Assembly (NCBI GenBank): GCA_019648995.1
Contig: BLXT01000641.1
Location: 2,232,233-2,253,098 of the forward strand
Direction: 5' to 3'
DNA: 20,866 bases
Source of the DNA: Plakobranchus ocellatus
Lineage: Eukaryota; Mollusca; Gastropoda; Plakobranchidae
Position numbers and translations under genes: made by a program. The notes below the pieces were generated by a model. It was not told where the DNA came from and made no database searches. It was given only the letters and a program-made list of their open reading frames with translations. Below, piece after piece: positions 1 through 10,780 of the stretch (the first letter of the stretch is position 1; every line of letters begins with the position of its first letter).

Positions 1-110
1 CTCTTTTTTTTTTTTTTTAAATTTTTTAAAATTGTGTCCTCTACCCTCAGACAAACTTTTTCCTTCTCACTATATGTCTGTTCCTCTGTTTTGCTTCTCC
101 AACTTTTTCA

Positions 111-200
111 GGGTTTCCTGCACAATGGTTAGCAGAAGTTTGAGCCCTTTACCAACCGCCTGGCCTGGTGGGGGCCAGAAAGCTTGAGAGCAGCCCTATA
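111..200 (+). other. GC-richer patch, possible terminal exon of a gene to the left
   Basis: After the acceptor-like CTCCAACTTTTTCAG (98-112) comes about 85 bases of balanced composition, in contrast to the T-rich flanks. Three frames give short readings: VSCTMVSRSLSPLPTAWPGG then GQKA and stop; FPAQWLAEV and stop; and KFEPFTNRLAWWGPESLRAA. None is recognised. The AATAAA at 464-469 could serve as its poly(A) signal. It may equally be a repeat fragment. Confidence 0.2.
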
Positions 201-2682
201 TACACTGAACAATTTTCTTGTATTTTTTTTTCTTTCTCTTTTATTTCAGTCTATATTTTAGAATAGGCTTATCTACCTCGAGTTAATTATCACCTTCCAT
301 AATTGCATTGCGTTTTATGTTTAGTTGTGAATCAGTTCATTTTATCAGTTTGAAAGAAAGTCAAAGTATTATGAAATGATTTTGTTGTGTATTTTTAGCC
401 TCTTTTACTCTTAGTTTGATTAGTTGGTTGTCCATTTGTTTTATCATAGCTTGATTACTGAAAAATAAATGCTTTACATTTTATAGAATGTGTAATTCCA
501 GAATTTTTTTTTTTCATTTTCTTAAAGTGAACCTAGAGAATTATGGAAGTGTTTTTGGGTGTCCAATCTTATTGAAAATTTTTCCCAATGTGTAATTTTT
601 ATATTGTACATTAAAATCATAATAATTTACATTTTTGAAGAATGCGTACAGAATGATATTTCAATGAATTTATGCACATGTTCATGCTTTTGAATTCTAC
701 TTCAAAACTTTACTTTTCTCTCTTTATTTCTTCATATATTCTGAGGAGTAGCAAGATAATTTGTGTGAAACTGGTCACACAACTTATACCATTAGGAATA
801 AAAATGCTAGTTCAAGTTCCAATTACCGTCACCTGTAGAAACTCAGGCATAGTTTTATGGTAGGCAGATCTTTCAAGCACAGATTTTTTTTTTACGGCTG
901 AATTCCTTTGCAGTCTTTTGTTTTGTGCCTTTCTTTTTAAAAATTTAGAATCGTGTCCTTTTTTTTTGAAATTCAGTGAATAAAGCGTGCACAAAGTCTT
1001 TCAATATTTAAACACATGAATTGTCAACTGCAGAAGTAAATTCTCAAAAAAGCAGGACTTTCCCTTTAAAAATTAGGCATTTCCTCTCCTTTTAAATGAC
1101 GCTTTCCTTTCCTTGTGAATTAAGTTGTCTTGAACTTTTTCAGGACATTCATCGTTCTGCTCCACTCCCCTCTGTCTTCCAAGGTTTTTGCTTACAGGAA
1201 CCTTACATAATTACTCAATTCTTTTGCATTTCTGTATTGACACAGAATTAGGAAGTCAGCTGTTCTTTTTGTTGACTTACTCTTTGCCCCATAAAAATTC
1301 TATTTTGAACAGTTGGAGATTTTCTTCCCTTTTCATTTTTTTTTTCACTTTCAATATTTTTATGTAGAAGCATTTTGAAGCTTTTGTTTTTGCTCATTAT
1401 TACTTTTTAATATCCAGTTCCTTTAAAATATATCAATTATTTTTCAGAATTTTAACTTGGTCTCCTTTTCATTTTTTTTAAATTATCTCTATGTCAATGT
1501 ATTATTTCCGTTTGAGATTTTCATTATTTTATTTATATTTTTGTTTATTTATATTTATGAATATTTCTGTCCCTTTTAGCTCAAAGCTAGCGTGTTCTGC
1601 TTATTTTCTGTTGTGTTTGAAGAAAAAAAAAAAACATACTCAGAGGTATCACTTAAAACAACATTTATAACAAAGCCAAACGATTAAAAAAATTCTGATA
1701 AATTTTTCATACCTGCTCTGCTTTTTCCTTTGTTTGTTTGATTGAAAAAATAATCAAGAGGAGGGGAGAGGGAAGTTGTTTTGGTTTTTTTTTCCTTCTA
1801 AAAGACTAGGCGATGTGACCTTGCTGTTTCCCTAGCCCTAGATCCAGTGTTGAAAAGAGATGAAGTCTGCTAAGCTCCCAATGTTTTGTCACGCCTGAGG
1901 GGGCTAGACAACTCGGGTTGAGCTGGCAAATTTTCCTCTCACGGTGTTGCACAACTGGACTCATGGACACATTGATTTGGTGATGGCCAAAAAAAAATAT
2001 TTGCAAATATGGATTCCATATTGAGGGGAAAGAAATTAAATAGTTTTAATAATCAATAGTTTTTGCTGAATATTGTCTGACCATTACTTTAGTGCATAGC
2101 AAAAAAAAAAAAAATCGTGTGCCTTTGAAACCTATTTCTCTTAACCTGTACACTTATATTGGTAGTTTGTCCTAAGTAGGCCTACTATTGTCATTTATAT
2201 TAATGTCTTTCTTCTTCCTCATTTTTTTTTTTTTTAACGTTATAACCTTATATTTATTGTTATTATACTGATTGGTTTTTTTTCCTAGTTTAAAAAAAAA
2301 ATTTTTTTTTTAAGTATTCTTGTTTCTTTTTCACTGTAGTAAACATTGATATGTTTTGAGCATTATTCTTCAGTATTGTTTTCTTATTCTTCTTCTAGTT
2401 GTCAATGTCAGCATTTTCTCTTTCTTTTTCTTGGTTTTTTTTTTAATTATTAATAATATTCTTGTTATTTTTACTTTGGTATTACTATTATTCATTTGAA
2501 TCTATTTTTTTTTACTACCATCACAAATATTTATAATTTGATATTACAATAATAATAATTATCCGGATTATAACCTTTATCATAATTATATGTTATTATT
2601 TTCTGGGTTTTTTTCCTTTAAGTTTAAGTTTCCAGTTATATTATTTTTTATAGTTTTCTTTATATCAATATCTTTTTTTTTG
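201..2682. other. T-rich DNA without identified genes
   Basis: Strong T-over-A bias on this strand and many T runs of 8 or more. A GC-richer island at about 1806-1995 has an open minus-strand reading (NVSMSPVVQHRERKICQLNP followed by SCLAPSGVTKHWEL) that I cannot assign. Nothing else is supported. Confidence 0.6.
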
Positions 2683-2724
2683 TAATAATAACTATTGTTA
2701 TTATTATTATTTTTATTATTATTA

Positions 2725-2770
<46 letters not shown>

Positions 2771-2811
2771 CATTATTATTATCATTTGTTGTTGTTGTTG
2801 TTATTGTTGTT
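2683..2811 (+). repeat. ATT/GTT trinucleotide microsatellite
   Basis: An almost uninterrupted TTA/ATT run with a few G, C and T interruptions, turning into GTT repeats near 2787-2811. On the minus strand it yields a false asparagine-rich open frame, which I do not call a gene. Confidence 0.95.
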
Positions 2812-4984
2812 TTCAATTAGCACCATCTTTTTTTTTTGTTATATATTTATGTTTGTCCAAGTTGTCAGTGGTTCAAAAATAGCAGAAGGAGGGAAAAAGG
2901 TATCTTATCAATTTTTGTTCGTCTTAATTCATCAAAATTTATGGTAATTTGTTAAATCATCATTGTTTTCACTGTGCCATGATTTTTTTATCTTCATTTT
3001 AAATTTTTTATCATTTCTGGTTATCAACATTATTCCCTATCTTTCTAGCTTTGTGTTTTGTCTTGTTTTTGTTTTCTTTTTTTTTTGCTTCCTTTTTATA
3101 GAATTAATAGAGTTCCTTGGTTTCTTGTCATATTGTTTTGGATAAAAGTCTGTTAAAACAGCAGAAAATAATTTTTTGTCTCTTTTTTGTTAAAAAAAAA
3201 TTTTTTAGCTTTTTTGCATCTGAACTCGGTATCTCAACCTTTGTTGGGATTTGCCTTTATTCTTTAACTCCAGCATTAAACTATAGGTCTAATTTCCACT
3301 AGGGATTTGCCAGCCTCATCTTCCTGAGTCCCTGTTCTTGAAAGAAATTTTAGATTCTCTGTCTGTCTTAAAATGGGTAGCTAGCTAGCTGCAAAATTCT
3401 ATTTCTCAGTCCTATTCCTGATATTTTTTTTCTTGTGCCCTCTGTATTTTTTTTTCTTTTGTGCAGAAAAAATACCGGTAGTGGAAAAAAAAAAAAGGTC
3501 CAGATCTAACGAACGCTTTTGGCTTCTTCCACTGATTTAAGATTACTTTAAATTTCTAATTGAGAATCCCTTTAAGAAAATCATTTTGACTATGCCAGAC
3601 TTTCTTATTGTAAAACGTAGATTTTTTTTTTCCAAAGCCTAGTCAGTAAGTCCTTATTTTTCTTCTGTTTTTCTTTTCTTTTTCCCATAATTCTTTCTTT
3701 TCTTTTACCCTCTTTATAAACTCGGTGAATGGTATTGGTTGGATGTTTGCCTTTGAATTTTGATTGTTTGGATGAATTCTGTTTATGATACATGTATATT
3801 GAATTTTAATTGTTATATTGTAATATCTATGAAATTTATTTGACTTTATGCAATAGCTGTGTGAGGTTCTATAAAATATATTTTTAAAATCGATTTTAAA
3901 AAAAATCACAAAATCATAGATAACGGGAAGAAAAACCAAAAAAAAAAAAAAAACATAGAAAAGGTACTTCCCGATATGAAATTCTGTAACAAGAGGGATA
4001 TTCAACTCATGAAAGCTTTTTTTCCTCCCATTATGTCCTCCTGCATCCAGAGTATTTCGTTTGTTGGGCAATATAATGTAAATGAAACAATTTGAAGATT
4101 TTTTTTTTTTTATTAAGGGAAATTGGAAAATTCATGATTTCAGTAAATGACTGTTAAGCATTGGCGTGTACCAGATAGCTTCAGTATCAGTTTTGGTGAT
4201 AAATTGATATGTCTATGGAAAAATGTGTAAGACGGCAAGTGCCAAGAAGATCCACTCTGGCACAAGCTACGCCATTTTCTTCATTCACTAACATCCCATC
4301 AGCTGACATTCCATTTTATTTTGGCATAATTTTGAAATCACAAAATGGTAACTATTTTTGGTTTTTTTTAAGCTGCCGAGGCTAAATAATGTGAAATAGT
4401 AATAAATTAGAACAAAATTACAATTCCTTCAACTGGCTGAAAGATTTTGAATGAGAAGAAGTTAGAACATAAGCACGCCCCCCCGAATGTCATACATTCA
4501 GATGTTAAATTAGAAATGAGAGCAAAATTTCAGACCTTAAATAAACAGGACGATGTTAGATAATAAGAAATTGGAGAAAGTTTACAATCCGCTGATTTGG
4601 CTGAAAGATGTTAGATCACAAGAAAAAAAAAAGGCAAGATTATTGGCATATATTAAAAAAGGACCTGTGTTGTGGAACCAGATCAGATGAGATGAGTGTC
4701 TATCAGAAATTACAAGTACTAATACCTTTGTTTGAATAAAATAATTCTTTCCTCTCTGCTTTTGAATAATAAAAATTGCATAGCACATTTTTTTTTTTTT
4801 TTTGCTTCTTGCAAGGGGGGGGGAGGTCTCACAGATTGTGAATTTTAATTTAACTTAAATTAAAATAGTTGTATAAAGCAAAAAGCATCAACATTAAATG
4901 CCTTTCTCTCTGGTATCTGACTTGTCCGGTTTGATTCCATGATAATATCATTGGAAGCCTATAATCATTATATCTTCACGTATT
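2812..4984. other. T-rich DNA without identified genes
   Basis: Continues the T-biased low-complexity sequence to about 3800, then becomes mixed AT-rich. Homopolymer runs occur near 3938, 4099 and 4787. Open frames here come from AAA/TTT runs and show no family features. Confidence 0.6.
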
Positions 4985-5655
4985 ACTAGCAGTGTATCAT
5001 CATTGTATCATCACCTTATGACTGGATGTGCATCATCAAATATTCAAAGTTTAGTTCTGGCAGTCTATCATCAGTATATCATCAGTGTATAACTGGCAGT
5101 GTGTCATCAGTATAGTATCCATTTATTACAGGTAATGTATCATCAGTATATCATCCATTTATTACAGGTAGTGTATCATCAGTTTATCTCTATATGTAGT
5201 AGTGTGTCATCAGTACATCATCAGTTTATTGCTGGCAGTGAATGATCAGTACATCATCAGCGTATTATTGGTAGTGTATCATCAGTTTATTGCTGGCAGT
5301 GAATCATCAGTACATCATCACTGTATTACTGGTAGTTTATAAAACTGTATCATCAATTTATTGCTGGCAGTGAATCATCAGTATATTATCAGTGTATTAC
5401 TGGTAGTGTATCATCAGTTTATTGCTGGCAGTGAATCATCAGTACATCATCATTGCATTACTGGTAGTGTATCATCAGTTTATTGCTGGCAGTGAATCAT
5501 CAGTACATCATCAGTGTATTACCGGTAGTGTATCATCAGTTTATTGTTGGCAGTGAATCATCAGTGTATTACTGGTAGTGTATCATCAGTGTATTACTGG
5601 TAGTGTTTCATCAGTTTATTGTTGGCAGTGAATCATCAGTACATGATCAGCTTTT
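4985..5655 (+). repeat. Minisatellite, unit about 61 bp
   Basis: A tandem array built from the words GTATCATCAGTTTATTGCTG, GCAGTGAATCATCAGTACAT and GTGTATTACTGGTAG. The TTTATTG word recurs at about 5225, 5286, 5356, 5418, 5479, 5540 and 5615, so the period is close to 61 bp with some units stretched to 70-75. Units left of 5225 are more degenerate. Each unit contains shorter ATCATCAG and TTACTGGTAG sub-repeats, suggesting growth from a motif of about 20 bp. The period is not a multiple of three and the array is not coding. Confidence 0.93.
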
Positions 5656-8600
5656 TACTTATATTTTTTTTATCAGTTATCAGTTGACAAAAATGGCAAA
5701 GCTATAATAATGAAAAAATATGTTTCTAAATCATAATTTTTTTCCTTTTAACTATGACTTGTTGTTGTCTAATTAAATAAATATCTAAGGCAAGCTTGGT
5801 TGCAAAAATTTGAAGAAAGGGTTTGACACTAGAAGTTGGATAGAGCAGGTATAAGTAATATTATACAAATTTGTGGCCTGATACATGTAGAGGTAGACAT
5901 ATTGATAAAGAGTAAGTCAATTAAGTGAAAACTGGGGTGGTCAGTGTAGTGCTCACCATGTCTATCTGCTGCATCATACAAAAGTCGACATCAGTGACAA
6001 TAGGGTTGAAATCCTGCTAGTTCAATCACAATATGCATTTGAAAATGGATTGCATTAAGACCAATGCTATCGTGATCTGTATTGACTTCCTTTACTCTTT
6101 TTCCAATTGATCAGTTGATAATGAATGTTATGTAAGATAAACGAACACTGCTACAACAAAGTGTTGCTCACTGTTTTGTCAGTTGTGCTCGGGGACATGA
6201 AACAGCCATATATGGAATAGGCAAAGAGTAATGCAAGCATTCCTAGATTGCTGGATTTGTCTCTTTTGTTCTTGCACATGGCTTGTAGATCCCTTAGCTT
6301 GGTTTGTATTTTTTGTTTTGGTCGAATTTTCATGTGCTATTTTTACATGTCCCTTCTCAATTTTTGAAATTGTACCATTATAGAAAAAGCTATTGTCAAT
6401 GGCTTTGATTCAGGAATTAAATTGTTATTGAACAATTTCACATTTGCACATTGTCTATTTAATCTTTATGAGGCCTTTCTAATATCCATTTAAAAATTGT
6501 GTGTTTGTGCATTCATGTAGGAATGTCTTACAATGCTGATAAACTTTATAATGTAGATTCCTTCTAAATGTTACCTGAAGTGTTAAAGAGGTAAAAAGTA
6601 ATACTAGTCACTTAGTACTATCCTTCCGTGTTGAGCAAAATTAATTTTACCCTTGTTAAAAATTAAGTAATTAATTCAGTTAAAAAAAAGAGTCTCAAAT
6701 TCATATACAAAATGGACAACGTAAGGACTTGCTTATATATAACACATATATTTATAAAAGATATGCACAGATACTAATTCATTTGTAATCAATCTGTCTT
6801 CAACATTAGATATCTACATGTAGTTCCCTATATCTAAATAATTCTTAATGTTGGTTGTCAAGTCTGTGTTGTACACACTTTGTGACATTTTCATCTATTT
6901 AAAACAGAAAAGCAGCTCTCTGGAATTAACCAAATGTAAATACCATTGAAATGTTTATAGTATTTACCATATACACATATATTTCTATTTTGTCTTTAAA
7001 AGTGTAATACACATACACCTTTGCTGCAAATATCCCCAAGACATAGTTTTTTAGCCGCCTATATTTTTTTCAGCGTCATACATTGATAACATTTTTATTT
7101 CTTTGGGGAAGCAGAATTTTTCTCCGATTTTTGTGAGCATTTGTAGTTGTACCTTTTAACAAAAATAATCTTTTGGAATGGTTTCACAGTTTATAAATAA
7201 ATAATCAATTTTAGACAGTTGCAGTGTTTTGGTTTTTCTCATAATTACTGTTTTTACGATGTTTGGTTTTGGTCCTTGTAATCAGGTGATTTGGATTTCA
7301 AGCTTTCATCTTTATGTGTTACATGTACTGTGTTGTCTATTTATTCATGTTAAAATAGTAGATTGGGCCTTTTGATGAAAAAAAAAAGTCTTGAAGTCAT
7401 AGTGTAACACCCTTTAAACCTGTGAAGATCTTCTTTGCATGTGCAAAGAAATGCCCACACTAAAAAAAAATATATTGACTCATTTACAATTTTCTTCACC
7501 AGTTCTAAAAAAATATGCGCTAATAAAAAAATACAATCACAACATATGACACATTCTGTGAAGAAGTAAGGAGTTGTACACAAAATAACCCCTTGATTAT
7601 TATAAATTAAAAAGAAACTTTCAATCTCAACCAATTTTAAAAGGAAACGGTTACATAGAGCTTAGTGTAAGTATCATCGACCCAATTTGAATTGAGGGAT
7701 AATGTGAGGGCTTGAAATTTTGTGAAGATGAGAAAATGAAAGATGCAGAATACTTTTTTTTTTTTTTTTTAAATTTCTCATGATAAAATGATCGTAGTTG
7801 CCCATTTTTTTTTTTTTTTTTTTTGTAATCTTCTTTACCTGATCATTTTCTTCTTTAGACAATCTATGGTCCATTGGATTAAGTATATGCCTATTATTTG
7901 CCTCTTTATTGTGTGGCACGAAATGGAATGAGATGTGGGTGAATGCTAACACCACCATCATCAACAACAACTAAAAAAAATGTACCATAAAGGTATGGGT
8001 TTTGATAGTGCTGGAGTACAGATACTTTTTACCTGAAGTTTTTGGTGTGAATCCAGACTGCAAACTTGTGATGATTGTCAATTTGTGTTATCAGAGATCT
8101 TAGATGGAGAAACTAAACACTCAGAATTTTTTTTCTCTTTGTTAGGTAGGCCTAATATATAATTTCCTAGGTCAAGGTTGCCATTACTTTGAAGCTTGAT
8201 TTGGTAAAGTGTAAGTGACGTACATAGTATTTGATCCTCTTTTGATGATAATTGTTTATAAACGTTGAGTTCCGATCAGGTTTGTAACACCATTCTATCA
8301 TCGGCTTGTTAGATTTGGATGGGTTGCTAGCTTATTCTAGACCTTTGCCAAGAAGAGCAAAAGGATATCTGCCACTTGATTGCATGAGGTTTGGCATATT
8401 CAGTTGGTCTTGATAGTCTGCGTATACATGCACTGGTGCAGTGTAAGCAATTTGTGCGTACTAAAGAGAGGCAGTCTCTCCTGTACCTCTTTGCTATACA
8501 GTATATTGAAGTTTAAACCTAGATTTAGAGCGCCTTTTGAATTTATTTGATATTATTCGAATGCTAATGTTTTCTTTTACTTTTTTATGCCAATCACTGA

Positions 8601-9655
8601 AGTTATTGAAGTCCTTCTGTCAATAAAAGAGAAACTAATTGTCACCTGTGCTGTCATTGATTGACGAACTGAACTTACGCAGTGAACACTCTTTGCCACT
8701 AGTGGTAATAGAAATTAAATCAATATTTCATTTTAAGGTCTTTGGTTTCGCTGAAAAGCCTGGCCCCTGAACTGGTCATGGCTTAACGTTCGACGAGAAA
8801 ACACAGGAGTAGAAGAGAAATAATAAGTTTTTAATAAAGTCGGCATATGGATGTATTATCAAGCCATGTAACACATAAAACGTTTCAGTTTATTGGAGCT
8901 CACAATAATGAATCCTGCAAATAATCATGTTCAGCCTTTAACATCTCATGTTTAATATTGTAATATGTGCCCAACTGTTCGGCTGCAATTTCCAATGGCG
9001 AAGGACTGAACGGTAGGGTTTGAAACTGCATAGATACACAAGCAGAAATCCACTGTTTTACTCCAGGTAAATCATAAAAGGGCGCTATTCATCTTACACA
9101 GTTATAACGGTGTACAGTGTTTCTATTTCTCAGTGGGGTGTTTTCAAAAGTGACGGAAATGGCTCATGGCACTACCCATAAGCAGTGGCATTAAATGAAG
9201 AACTCAATGTAAATTACCTTTTCTTTTTCAAAATCCTGACCGCTGGTATTCGTGTAGTTTTCTTTTCTCTGAGCTAGGAAGCGGTGTAAATGTTTCAGGT
9301 GAAACTCATCGAAATTTGAAGCTACAGCATTTTTGTTTACAAATTTCACATAATAAAAGGAGTAAAAAAAAGATGGTTTATTATTTTAACATAAAAAAAC
9401 TATGGAAATGTTTTTAACAACAGCAAAAAGGAAAGAAAACGAGGTATAGGTAATCAAAGCAGGGGATAAGAACAGCAACAGATTAAAAACCGTAGGTGAC
9501 CTTGGCTAAATCACGACTTGACTGTTAAAATTGTCAAAGTTATTATGGAAAGGGAAAATGGAGGAGAAGAGATGGAGGAGGAGGTGGGAAGAGGAGCAAG
9601 ATACATGAAACGCTGACTGAACCAGCGATGCGTGACCGTCGGATCGTGTGATGTT
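5656..9655. other. Intergenic stretch, nothing identified
   Basis: AT-rich sequence with T runs at about 7753-7770 and 7806-7824. The open readings at 7350-7634 and 7674-7970 on the minus strand are lysine/phenylalanine-rich products of these runs. From about 8700 onward base composition is more even, but I see no exon with splice sites or a recognisable motif. Confidence 0.6.
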
Positions 9656-9787
9656 TAGGCCCACACTGGAGACGACGCAACTTGTCATGGCTAACTTGAA
9701 GGACTGATGTCGCCGTTAGCGTAGGCCCACACTGGAGGCGACGCAACTTGTCATGGCTAACTTGAAGGACTGATGTCGCAGTTACTG
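9656..9787 (+). repeat. Two tandem 66-bp units
   Basis: The unit begins TAGGCCCACACTGGAG and continues through ACTTGTCATGGCTAACTTG to GACTGATGTCGC. Copies start at 9656 and 9722 and differ at only a few positions, mostly at the right edge. The same unit appears inverted in copy A of the block downstream (10059-10107). Terminal or subterminal repeats of a non-autonomous DNA transposon are a possible origin, but I cannot name the family. Confidence 0.85.
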
Positions 9788-9810
9788 TGCGCTATCCACC
9801 GACAAGTTAG

Positions 9811-10215
9811 CCTGATAATTTGCGTAACAAGACTGGCCTCGAGTTTCGCGCGGCAATGGTCAGTAGAGTTATGCGTTGTCACGTAATGGCACCCCCCTCT
9901 CCCTTATCCAACAGAGCCGCTGACGTAAGACCAGGCTGTAAAACACAAAGGATAGCTCCGACGCTCCGACAAGTAGCCGACTTGTTGTGCGCTCGTACCA
10001 AAGAAAGAGAGTATTTCAAAACATGTATTGTTGGACACGTGAACTGCTGCCTCCAGTCTGTCAAGTTAGCCATAACATGTCGCGTCGCTTCCAGTGTGGG
10101 CCTTCGCTTATTGTGTGCTACCGTGACACGTGAACTGCTGCCTCCAGTGTGGGCCTACGCTAGAGTGGCTTCCCTTTCAGAGCTGTTCGTTGCTACTTGC
10201 TGCTTGGTACATTTC
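9811..10215 (+). repeat. Copy A of duplicated block upstream of GINS3
   Basis: Direct repeat of 10340-10653, both starting CCTGATAATTTGCG and ending GGTACATTTC. Copy A is 91 bases longer. The extra piece lies between two occurrences of a 23-bp word, ACACGTGAACTGCTGCCTCC plus AGT (10035-10057 and 10126-10148), so it looks like an internal tandem gain in A or a repeat-mediated loss in B. It keeps a CRE-like TGACGTAA at 9921-9928 and a CACGTG E-box at 10036-10041; copy B has CACATG at that site. It ends exactly at the N gap, so whether an exon 1 copy follows cannot be seen. Confidence 0.85.
10059..10107 (-). repeat. Inverted partner of the 66-bp unit
   Basis: CAAGTTAGCCATAACATGTC, then GCGTCGCTTCCAGTGTGGGC, is a diverged reverse complement of the unit at 9656-9787. 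A partial second partner, CTCCAGTGTGGGCCTACGCT, occurs near 10142-10161 and again in copy B near 10573-10590. Inverted units about 300 bp apart could fold as a large hairpin, or could be the two ends of a decayed mobile element spanning about 9656-10165. Confidence 0.7.
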
Positions 10216-10248
10216 NNNNNNNNNNNNNNNNNNNNNNNNNNNNNNNNN
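10216..10248. other. Assembly gap (33 N)
   Basis: A run of N sits between the end of copy A and a short unrelated stretch leading to copy B. Its true length is unknown. It falls where near-identical sequence recurs, the kind of place where assemblers break or join haplotypes wrongly. Confidence 0.99.
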
Positions 10249-10339
10249 TTAGTAAAAAAAATTATAGCGTTTCCAAACATGTTGGTTGTTGCACCGTTGG
10301 AAGCCCAAACTGCTGCGCCCAGTGTGCGCTGTCACTTAA

Positions 10340-10653
10340 CCTGATAATTTGCGTAACATGACTGGCCTCGTGATTCGCGCGGCAACGGTCAGTAGAATTA
10401 TGCGTGGTCACGTAATGGCACCCCCCTTTCCCTTATCCAACAGAGCCACTGACGTAAGACAAGGCTGTAAAACACAAAGGATAGATCCGACGCTTCAACA
10501 AGTAGCCGACTTGATGTGCGCTCTCACAAAAGAAAAAGAGTATTTCAAAACATGTATTGTTGGACACATGAACTGCTGCTTCCAATGTGGGCCTACGCTA
10601 GAGTGGCTTCCCTTTCAGAGCTGTTCGTTGCTACTTGCTGCTTGGTACATTTC
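10340..10653 (+). promoter_or_regulatory. Copy B of duplicated block; probable GINS3 promoter and 5' UTR
   Basis: This block runs from CCTGATAATTTGCG to GGTACATTTC and stops 12 bases before the GINS3 ATG, so it should contain the proximal promoter and leader. It is GC-richer than its flanks, has no obvious TATA box, and carries a CRE/ATF-like TGACGTAA at 10450-10457, compatible with a housekeeping promoter. It matches copy A at 9811-10215 at about 92% over the stretch I aligned by eye. Promoter function is inferred from position. An open frame through it is not a gene: about 15 of 18 differences from copy A change the amino acid, as expected for noncoding drift. Confidence 0.6.
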
Positions 10654-10665
10654 CTGTGTTTAGAA

Positions 10666-10780
10666 ATGGCGGCACATTTGGATGAGTTGCGGACAGTTAA
10701 CAATTATTTTGATTTAGACGATATATTAGCCAGCCAGGAGAAAATACCATGCGTTTTTAATATTGCTGTTGAAGGTTTAG
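10666..10780 (+). CDS. GINS3: GINS3 coding exon 1
   Basis: Encodes residues 1-38 and the first base of a glycine codon. The start ATG sits in a strong context, A at -3 and G at +4 (agaaATGgcgg), and no upstream in-frame ATG gives a better PSF3 N-terminus. The exon ends TTTAG followed by donor GTATGT at 10781, giving phase 1. The reading includes LDDILASQEK, the typical PSF3 opening motif. Reading on past the donor reaches a stop after a short hydrophobic, non-conserved tail. Confidence 0.93.

Noticed and set aside
2586-2816. Asparagine-rich minus-strand open frame
   Set aside because: It is a direct translation of the ATT/GTT microsatellite and flanking A/T runs, with no start context or domain.
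3643-4071. Minus-strand 142-codon open frame
   Set aside because: Mostly Lys/Phe/Ile from A/T runs, with no recognised motif, splice context or compositional shift.
4985-5655. CRISPR-like array
   Set aside because: The units are contiguous and variable, without fixed repeats and unique spacers, and the host is eukaryotic; it is a minisatellite.
9820-10344. Plus-strand open frame of 174 codons
   Set aside because: It runs through the N gap and lies in the duplicated noncoding block; differences between the copies are mostly amino-acid changing.
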